DNA of 6,779 bases from Methanocorpusculum sp. Lineage in GTDB: Archaea; Halobacteriota; Methanomicrobia; Methanomicrobiales; Methanocorpusculaceae. Numbering within the stretch: position 1 is the first letter of the stretch; every line of letters starts with the position of its first letter. The stretch spans positions 1 through 6,779 of the forward strand of contig DALTVX010000105.1 in NCBI GenBank assembly GCA_029987395.1, in the 5' to 3' direction. The notes below the pieces were generated by a model. It was not told where the DNA came from, did not search any database, and saw only the letters and a program-made list of their open reading frames with translations. The position numbers and the translations under genes were made by a program. Positions 1 through 5,468 of the stretch are shown here, piece by piece.

Positions 1-2
1 AT

Positions 3-1691
3 ATAAATGGAATTGAAAATACGGCAGACTTCTCGAAAACATGGGGTATTGCAATTGACGGAACAAGTACACCATATGGAATTGGGGCTAATTCTATTTC
101 AACAGGGGATTACGTTACGTTCACCTATGGTCCGTATCTCGAAACACCAGAATATATTGTCAATATAACAGTTGGTATCGAACCAAATCTCAGCATTATA
201 AGCCCCCTCAACATGACCACCGGTTCATCGGCTATATTTACTGCTCTATCTTCTTTCCCAGAAAACACAGTATATACTTGGGACTTTGGTGACAGCACAA
301 AAGCAGTTGAAACAAAAGCTTCAGGCGTTTCCTCGGCGGTAGAGAAAACCTATACCACTACCGGAATAAAAACAATTTCTGTAACTGCAGTATCCGAAGA
401 CATCTCGATACGGAACACAGTTACAATTTCCGTAACCACACCTCCTGCAGCGTTTAACGAATCAAGCGGAATATTAGCAAACCTTGCCGGGATATCTGTT
501 CCAGACACAACACAGATCTCATTCACTGGGACCGATGTTACAGATTTGTCAAATATTACAATAAGCATTTCCAGATATCAAAATTACAGTTCGATCACCG
601 ATGATGATTGGGTGGATATTCAAGCGAACTACACCATCCCCAACACCAATGAAAAACCCCTCCTAATCTTAGAAATAGACTCTTCGAATGCTGATGGGGT
701 AAATAACATTCATCAACTTAGTAATTACGCCCGACTTACCGTTCGTCTTTCAATTGATTCTGCCACTGCATCCAACGTCAGTTTCTATCGATATGTCAGC
801 GGTTCTAACAGTTATGAACAACTAAATTACACCAAAGGTCTTAGTTACTTCCCTACAAACGGAAACCCAAGTTGGGCTGAATTCCTCGTAGATATTCCAG
901 GATTCTCCACGATCATCGCAGCTGTCGATGAGATCCCGAAAGATGCTAGAGCAACTGTAGTTTTATCGGGAGGGACACCCGGTGGTCAGCCAAATCCACA
1001 ACCTCCAACCATAAGCTATCGAACGATCACCGTCAACCCCGGATCTTTCACCTACACAACCACGATGGATGGGAAATCCTTCATCGTAGACAGGATGAGT
1101 GTATTTGGGATCCTTGATGCATCCGGAATGGCAATTCAGACGAAAGGAACGGATTATGGGATCTATATCCATTCCATCGACGGAATGGCGGCTCAGGATG
1201 GAACCACGAACGGATGGATGTATCAGGTAAATGGTATAGCACCAGGCCAGGGAGCTAGCAATTATATCACCCACGATGGAGACAAAATCATTTGGTATTA
1301 CAGCGATAGTATGGAGGCAACACCCTCAACAAGCACGCGTACCTACGGGTTTACTGTTAAGGTAAATCCAGGTGTAGTGCCAACTGCGGTGCCGCAGCCC
1401 ACACTTTCACCGGCAAAAACACCAACCATCAACCTTGGGGTTCCAAACGGAGTTACCGTTAGCAGTGGAACATCTCAAACAATTACTGTTGACACCTTGA
1501 TCACACAAGCAGGAAGTTCTGTCATCATAACCGAAGACACCATCATTATTACCACACTGGGTCTTCAGATGACCATACAGGTAAAGAACCTACGTTGGGC
1601 AGATGAAATAGCCACGGCTGATATTCAAAGTGTTACAACAAAACTTTCACCGGCTTCATCCCTGATTCAAACCGCAGGTATAGTAATCTAA
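3..1691 (+). CDS. Secreted surface protein with two DUF4430 (transcobalamin C-terminal-like) domains and a PKD domain, 5' end cut by window
   Basis: The reading frame is open from base 3 to a TAA at 1689-1691 (562 residues visible) and has no natural start in the window. The first Met, at base 213, lies between domains, so I treat the gene as 5'-partial. Residues 1-44 match the end of a DUF4430 domain (W14, G28-A29, G35-D36, then V-T-F-T-Y). Residues about 73-145 are a PKD domain with the WDFGD motif at 93-97. Residues about 156-310 are beta-rich and end in PGFS (299-302), resembling the archaeal PGF-pre-PGF domain; this is a weaker call. A GGQPNPQPP linker leads to a complete DUF4430 domain (about 342-436) with GWMYQVNG at 404-411, GA at 417-418 and GDKIIWYY at 426-433. 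A Pro/Thr linker and a beta-rich tail follow, without a membrane anchor. In animals this fold is the C-terminal half of cobalamin carriers. The role as extracellular corrinoid-binding protein is inferred from that and from the downstream transporter. Confidence 0.85.
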   Translation: MNGIENTADFSKTWGIAIDGTSTPYGIGANSISTGDYVTFTYGPYLETPEYIVNITVGIEPNLSIISPLNMTTGSSAIFTALSSFPENTVYTWDFGDSTKAVETKASGVSSAVEKTYTTTGIKTISVTAVSEDISIRNTVTISVTTPPAAFNESSGILANLAGISVPDTTQISFTGTDVTDLSNITISISRYQNYSSITDDDWVDIQANYTIPNTNEKPLLILEIDSSNADGVNNIHQLSNYARLTVRLSIDSATASNVSFYRYVSGSNSYEQLNYTKGLSYFPTNGNPSWAEFLVDIPGFSTIIAAVDEIPKDARATVVLSGGTPGGQPNPQPPTISYRTITVNPGSFTYTTTMDGKSFIVDRMSVFGILDASGMAIQTKGTDYGIYIHSIDGMAAQDGTTNGWMYQVNGIAPGQGASNYITHDGDKIIWYYSDSMEATPSTSTRTYGFTVKVNPGVVPTAVPQPTLSPAKTPTINLGVPNGVTVSSGTSQTITVDTLITQAGSSVIITEDTIIITTLGLQMTIQVKNLRWADEIATADIQSVTTKLSPASSLIQTAGIVI

Positions 1692-1698
1692 GGAGGAT
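1691..1698 (+). promoter_or_regulatory. Strong Shine-Dalgarno sequence for the anchored surface protein
   Basis: AGGAGGAT closely matches the complement of the archaeal 16S rRNA 3' end and sits 4 bases before the ATG at 1703. Its first base is also the last base of the upstream TAA stop. There is no room for a separate promoter, so the two surface-protein genes are almost certainly co-transcribed. Confidence 0.85.
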
Positions 1699-1702
1699 AA
1701 AA

Positions 1703-2353
1703 ATGTCAAGAAATCTCACAAAAATAATTTTCACTCTGCTCATAGTATTGTTTGCGATCTTTTCCTTTACCGGATCAGTGGCTGCTGAAAATGAAACCAC
1801 ACAGGTCTCTCCAATATTATTCCTTACGTTTGATACGATCCCGGCAGATCTGATAAGCGGTGCTGAAGTAACTCTCAACACATCCTCTAATATCAGCGAA
1901 TCGACCTTGAAGATGTTAAAAAATATGGAGGGTGTATCTGGAATGAACATCGCTTATATGGTTGACATCACCTCAAAGGGACTCAACACCTCAACAATCA
2001 ATCAAACAAGAATACAGCTGCCTGTAGCAAAAAGCTGGACTGAGAATAAATCTAATATTGGTGTGATCACTATCACAAATCAGACAGTGAAACATTATAA
2101 TGCATCTCTGATCGAGAGTGTTGATGATAAGCAGCAGGTCTTTCAGGCAAATCTGACATCTCTGCCTGACAAAGTTTTCCTTGTTTCGATAACAAAAACT
2201 ATTATCCCTGAAACTCCGATTTCAACTCCAACTCAAGTTATAGAAAGCCCAACTCCCACGGTAACCTCAACACCGGCATCACCGGCACCGTTAATGTGGA
2301 TTGCAGGATGTCTTGTGATCGGAATTCTTTTCGCGAATCGCAGAAAAGAATGA
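1703..2353 (+). CDS. Small membrane-anchored, heavily sequon-decorated surface protein
   Basis: A 216-residue protein, complete. Residues 1-28 form a typical signal peptide (R3, K7, hydrophobic core 8-22, likely cleavage after the Ala pair at 27-28). The ectodomain (about 29-167) carries nine N-x-S/T sequons (NET, NTS, NIS, NTS, NQT, NKS, NQT, NAS, NLT), as expected of archaeal surface glycoproteins. Residues about 168-196 are a Pro/Thr/Ser-rich stalk. Residues about 197-212 are a hydrophobic membrane segment followed by RRKE at the C-terminus, so the protein is anchored with its body outside the cell. The middle, with a Trp at the start of one strand and alternating hydrophobic residues, suggests a beta-sandwich. 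I do not recognise a named family. The start is fixed by the Shine-Dalgarno at 1691-1698. It follows the DUF4430 protein in the same transcription unit and could act as its cell-surface anchor or partner; that is inference. Confidence 0.85.
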   Translation: MSRNLTKIIFTLLIVLFAIFSFTGSVAAENETTQVSPILFLTFDTIPADLISGAEVTLNTSSNISESTLKMLKNMEGVSGMNIAYMVDITSKGLNTSTINQTRIQLPVAKSWTENKSNIGVITITNQTVKHYNASLIESVDDKQQVFQANLTSLPDKVFLVSITKTIIPETPISTPTQVIESPTPTVTSTPASPAPLMWIAGCLVIGILFANRRKE

Positions 2354-2370
2354 GAAGAGACCATACCACA

Positions 2371-2390
2371 CATCTTTATTTTACTTAACA
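2371..2390 (+). promoter_or_regulatory. AT-rich spacer element: possible TATA box for btuC and/or T-rich terminator
   Basis: The 57-base gap between the anchored surface protein and the permease holds the T-rich stretch CTTTATTTTACTTAA, centred near 2380, about 30 bases before the permease ATG. This is where an archaeal TATA box would sit if the transcript began within a few bases of the start codon. No Shine-Dalgarno precedes the ATG (CAACAATTATG), which fits a leaderless message. Archaeal terminators are also T-rich, so the element could end the surface-protein transcript instead. Neither role is proven. Confidence 0.35.
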
Positions 2391-2410
2391 CAAACAGTAT
2401 ATCAACAATT

Positions 2411-3358
2411 ATGCTTCGTCACCCCGTTCTCCTTCTTCCTGTGCTCCTCGTCGTTCTCCTCGTGAGCATTTTTATCACCACCTGTATCGGAGTGTCGGGG
2501 TTCTCCCTTCTCACCTTTGACTCGGCGATGATCCATAAACTGATTTTTGAGGTCAGGCTCCCGCGGGTGATCGGGGCTCTTCTCGTAGGAGCTGGGCTTG
2601 CATCTGCCGGATGTGTGATGCAGGGGCTTTTTAGAAACCCAATGGCCGATCCGTATATCATCGGGACCTCCACCGGCGGTGCTCTTGGGGCTGCCTGCGC
2701 TATTGTTTTTCTCGGTGGGTTTCTAATGCCGCTCTTTGCCTTTATTGGAGCAGCCGCTTCAACAACCACGGTGTATATTATTTCAAAAAGAAATGGCAGA
2801 ATGGGAGTCGAGACACTCCTATTATCAGGAATTGCCGTTTCACTGTTCCTTTCCGCTATGCTATCCTTCATCATGTACATGTCGGGAAACAGCCTTCACC
2901 AAATAATGTTCTGGATGATGGGCGGATTCTGGAACATGTACTGGGACGACGTGGGACTCGCTCTCTTGATTCCTGCCGCCGCAGTTATACTTTTCATCTT
3001 TTCCCGTGACCTGAATGTTATGGCACTTGGGGAGGAGGAAGCGATTCATCTTGGCGTCAACACCGAGCTAACGAAAAAAATCCTTCTCATAGTTTCCACA
3101 TTTATTACTGCCATCGCAGTTTCTATATCCGGATGCATCGGATTTATCGGGCTCATCATCCCCCACATCATGCGGATCTTTACCGGACCAGATCATCGGG
3201 TACTTCTTCCGGCATCCATGCTTGCAGGATCCATTCTTCTTATATGGGCAGATACATTTGCGAGAACTCTGCCTATTGAGATCCCAGTTGGAATTGTCAC
3301 CGCATTTCTTGGAGCTCCGTTCTTCATTTACCTGCTTCGTCGGAGAACACGGATATGA
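2411..3358 (+). CDS. btuC: FecCD/BtuC-type ABC transporter permease (probable corrinoid importer)
   Basis: A 315-residue integral membrane protein, full length for the FecCD family (usually about 315-350 residues, ten helices in E. coli BtuC). It starts with a hydrophobic helix (about 5-28). Family hallmarks are RLPR at 49-52, a GAGLASAGCVMQG-type helix at 60-72, RNPMADPYIIG at 75-85, a LGxxxAxxLG-like cytoplasmic loop that would contact the ATPase (ALGEEEAIHLGV), and G-x-I-G-F-I-G-L-I-I-P-H at 241-252 with R255 following. The C-terminal part keeps the AD...R and E-x-PVGI-x-T motifs. It overlaps the ATPase gene by ATGA, so two copies of each would form the importer in the cytoplasmic membrane. 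The FecCD family carries cobalamin, heme and ferric siderophores. Cobalamin is favoured by the DUF4430 proteins upstream and by the ATPase type, but no binding protein is present here to settle it. Confidence 0.88.
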   Translation: MLRHPVLLLPVLLVVLLVSIFITTCIGVSGFSLLTFDSAMIHKLIFEVRLPRVIGALLVGAGLASAGCVMQGLFRNPMADPYIIGTSTGGALGAACAIVFLGGFLMPLFAFIGAAASTTTVYIISKRNGRMGVETLLLSGIAVSLFLSAMLSFIMYMSGNSLHQIMFWMMGGFWNMYWDDVGLALLIPAAAVILFIFSRDLNVMALGEEEAIHLGVNTELTKKILLIVSTFITAIAVSISGCIGFIGLIIPHIMRIFTGPDHRVLLPASMLAGSILLIWADTFARTLPIEIPVGIVTAFLGAPFFIYLLRRRTRI

Positions 3359-4575
3359 CACCAACCATTTCTGCGGACAACATCTCGATAAGTTATGGTG
3401 ACCACCATGTTATCCAACAGTTCTCTCTCGCAGTTGATCAAGGAGGATTTATCGGGATCCTTGGACCAAACGGATGTGGGAAGACAACCTTCCTCCGAGC
3501 CCTTTCCCGGATATTAAAACCAGATCAGGGTGCGGTTTTCATCGAAGGACTTGATGCAGAATCATACGATTCACGGACTTTGGCAAAAACGATCGGATGC
3601 GTGGGCCAGGAAACTGATGTGGCATTTCCATTCACTGTCAGGGAGATCGTCCTTATGGGAAGATACCCGCATATTGGGAAACTTGCCCCCCTGTCAGCAA
3701 AAGATTTGGCAATCGCAGATGAAGCGATGAAAACAACAAACACGCTTTATCTCGCAGACCGGCTGATCACCGAGGTTTCTGGAGGGGAACGTCAGCGTGT
3801 CCTGATCGCAAGAACACTGACTCAGCAGCCGAAAATTCTCCTGCTGGACGAACCAACATCCCATCTCGATATCAATCATCAGATAGAGATCATGGACCTG
3901 ATCAGGGATCTGACCCCAAAGATCACCATCATTGGGGTGTTTCACGATTTGAATCTGGCGTCATATTACTGTGACCGGATCGTGATCATGAAAGAGGGAA
4001 AGATTCTCGCGGTTGGAACTCCTGAAGAAGTGCTGACGCCTGAAAAAATTCGGGAAAGTTTTTCTGTCAAAATGATGGTGGCCACTCACCCGCTTACCGG
4101 AAAACCCAGTCTTATCCCAGAATACGGATTTCAGCCGGCCTCCACCTCCACCCGCATCCATGTTATTTCTGGAGGGGGAACCGGAACAGAGATCCTCCAC
4201 ACCTTGTCTTTGCATGGTTTTACCGTATCTGCAGGCGTACTTGCGGCAAATGACTCAGACTGTATTGCGGCCATAAAACTTGGACTGGAGACGATCATTG
4301 AACCGCCGTTTGCTGTCGTGAGTGATGCATCTGTCCAAAAATTAAAGACAATGCTTACAAATGCCGATATGATCGTTGTCACCGGCATGCCCATAGGACA
4401 TGGAAATCTGGCAAATCTAAAAGCCCTTACTGAGACAGCAAAACCAGTATATCTGATTGGAGAAGGCGAAGATTACACAGACAGAGAAGCAACCCGGATC
4501 CGAAAAACCCTGATCGAAAATGGAGCGGTCGTGATATCTGGCATCACAACTCTTGTGAAGATACTTTATGCATGA
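3355..4575 (+). CDS. btuD: BtuD-type ABC transporter ATPase with fused C-terminal Rossmann-like domain
   Basis: A 406-residue protein that energises the permease encoded just before it; the two genes share ATGA (3355-3358). Residues 1-255 are a standard importer ATPase: Walker A GPNGCGKTT 37-45, Q-loop Q85, signature SGGERQR 142-148, Walker B ILLLDEP 161-167 with catalytic E166, D-loop SHLD 169-172 and H-loop H197. All key residues are present, so it should be active. Plain FecE/BtuD ATPases end near residue 250-270. Here about 140 further residues follow (267-406), starting with a beta-strand and a glycine-rich loop (VISGGGTGTE, 270-279), then alternating strands and helices, including a TGMPIGHGN segment. 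Such an extension is known in archaeal cobalamin ATPases such as Halobacterium BtuD (about 400 residues). Its function is not known to me; nucleotide or ligand binding is a guess. The extension supports cobalamin rather than iron as substrate. Confidence 0.9.
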   Translation: MTPTISADNISISYGDHHVIQQFSLAVDQGGFIGILGPNGCGKTTFLRALSRILKPDQGAVFIEGLDAESYDSRTLAKTIGCVGQETDVAFPFTVREIVLMGRYPHIGKLAPLSAKDLAIADEAMKTTNTLYLADRLITEVSGGERQRVLIARTLTQQPKILLLDEPTSHLDINHQIEIMDLIRDLTPKITIIGVFHDLNLASYYCDRIVIMKEGKILAVGTPEEVLTPEKIRESFSVKMMVATHPLTGKPSLIPEYGFQPASTSTRIHVISGGGTGTEILHTLSLHGFTVSAGVLAANDSDCIAAIKLGLETIIEPPFAVVSDASVQKLKTMLTNADMIVVTGMPIGHGNLANLKALTETAKPVYLIGEGEDYTDREATRIRKTLIENGAVVISGITTLVKILYA

Positions 4576-4597
4576 ATTCCTTAGAGAGAATAAAACC

Positions 4598-5326
4598 ATG
4601 AACACCATCGGCATCTCCACAAACTGTGCCATGCACCTCCCGCTCGAACGTGTACTCGACATCCTGGAGCCGATCACAGGTCTTGTGGAGATCCAGTGTG
4701 ATGCATACCATTCTCTTTTTCGACACGCAGCCGTTCTGGAGAAATTTGATCTTCGTTACACGATCCATGCCCCAACGTCAGACGGAAACATCGCAGAACC
4801 GTTTGAACCTATCCGCAGAGCTAGTATCGAGGTGCTCAAAGAGACTGCCGAAATCGCAGACTCCACAGGCGCAGAAAAATTAGTGATCCACCCGGGATTT
4901 TGCCTGGACCCGACTGTCTGGAATGATTCAATTTCTGCACTGCACAGATCGATCCAAGAACTGGGAGCTCTTCAGGGAAAATTTTCCGTCCGGTTCGTGA
5001 TGGAAAATCTAGGATCCTTGGAGTGCTGTCATTTTCAAAGTACGGAACTTGTCCAAGAACTTCGTGCGTCAGGACTCGGGTTGACTCTGGACGTGGGACA
5101 CGCAAATCTTACCGGAACACTGGATGCGTTTCTTCAAGAAAAACCAGATCATCTGCACCTCCATGACAATAAAGGGATAGACGATGAACACGCCGCGTGC
5201 GGGACAGGGACAGTAGATTTTTCAAAGATTTTAGGAGCAACCGAAGATGCGACGCTTATTCTCGAAGTTCTCAGACTTGAGGATGTCAAGCCAAGTCTGG
5301 AGTATCTGGCGTCACTTGGGTATTAA
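4598..5326 (+). CDS. TIM-barrel metal-dependent sugar-phosphate isomerase / endonuclease IV-like protein
   Basis: A 242-residue protein of the AP endonuclease 2/xylose isomerase-like TIM-barrel family. From the preferred start it begins MNTIGIST, the usual first strand. Likely metal ligands and active-site residues fall in the expected order: HAP at 57-59, HPG at 98-100, EN at 136-137, DVGH at 165-168, HLHLHDN at 185-191, D196 and H198, the GTGTVDF segment 202-208, and LEV with E223. A complete ligand set argues for an active enzyme, cytoplasmic since no signal peptide is seen. The family includes isomerases, epimerases and endonuclease IV, and sequence alone does not tell the substrate. An upstream in-frame ATG at 4568 would add ten residues and overlap the btuD stop. 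I prefer 4598 because the AGAGAGAA at 4583-4590 is a usable ribosome site and the extra residues do not fit the fold. Tight coupling to btuD suggests the same operon and perhaps a role in handling the imported compound. Confidence 0.85.
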   Translation: MNTIGISTNCAMHLPLERVLDILEPITGLVEIQCDAYHSLFRHAAVLEKFDLRYTIHAPTSDGNIAEPFEPIRRASIEVLKETAEIADSTGAEKLVIHPGFCLDPTVWNDSISALHRSIQELGALQGKFSVRFVMENLGSLECCHFQSTELVQELRASGLGLTLDVGHANLTGTLDAFLQEKPDHLHLHDNKGIDDEHAACGTGTVDFSKILGATEDATLILEVLRLEDVKPSLEYLASLGY

Positions 5327-5354
5327 CTGAATAAGAGAGATAATAAGGAGCATG

Positions 5355-5370
5355 AAAAAAAATTATTTTT
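5355..5370 (+). terminator. Possible T-run terminator after the transporter operon
   Basis: An A8 run followed by TTA and five T residues lies about 30-45 bases after the stop of the TIM-barrel gene. Archaeal transcription commonly ends at short T runs without a strong hairpin. The A and T arms could pair only weakly. The place is right for ending the operon before alaS, but the signal is modest. Confidence 0.35.
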
Positions 5371-5436
5371 AGCTGGATTCAAACATCACGTGACAGAAAA
5401 ACCTAACACAAACCCATTTAACTCCGTCAATCCAAC

Positions 5437-5444
5437 AAATATAC
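5437..5444 (+). promoter_or_regulatory. alaS: Candidate archaeal TATA box for alaS
   Basis: AAATATAC is TATA-like and centred about 28 bases before the alaS ATG, which would put transcription start only a few bases before the start codon. A Shine-Dalgarno-like GAGGT at 5458-5462 would then fall outside the message, so an earlier TATA element (ATTTAA, 5415-5420) is an alternative. The two cannot be separated by eye. Confidence 0.4.
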
Positions 5445-5456
5445 ACTATCTCTATC

Positions 5457-5462
5457 AGAGGT
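5457..5462 (+). promoter_or_regulatory. alaS: Shine-Dalgarno-like site for alaS
   Basis: AGAGGT contains GAGGT, complementary to the anti-Shine-Dalgarno sequence, with 6 bases to the ATG at 5469. It supports that start, which also begins the protein at the expected N-terminal residues of archaeal AlaRS. Confidence 0.55.
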
Positions 5463-5468
5463 TTACCC

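Noticed and set aside
1403..1654. Exact 12-base direct repeat ACTTTCACCGGC at 1403-1414 and 1643-1654
   Set aside because: The copies are in frame, both encoding an LSPA-type linker, so shared coding of similar linkers or chance explains them. There is no other sign of a mobile element or recombination.
3..2353. Horizontal transfer of the surface genes, suggested by lower GC than alaS
   Set aside because: One sampled 60-base line in the surface gene (1441-1500) is 25/60 GC and one in alaS (6361-6420) is 34/60. Thr/Asn/Ile-rich surface proteins normally use more A and T, so two samples do not show transfer.
2354..2410. Cobalamin riboswitch upstream of btuC
   Set aside because: The 57-base gap is too short for a cobalamin riboswitch, and no conserved B12-box-like sequence is visible.
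2419..2880. 153-codon open frame on the minus strand inside the permease gene
   Set aside because: It lies opposite a full-length gene with all FecCD motifs, and its translation is Arg/Pro/Thr-rich low-complexity sequence without recognisable domains. It is a shadow of codon bias.
5352..5372. Six-codon reading frame (MKKNYF) after AAGGAG, between the TIM-barrel gene and alaS
   Set aside because: The Shine-Dalgarno-like AAGGAG is only one base from the ATG, too close for normal initiation, and the coding part is just the A/T run of the likely terminator.
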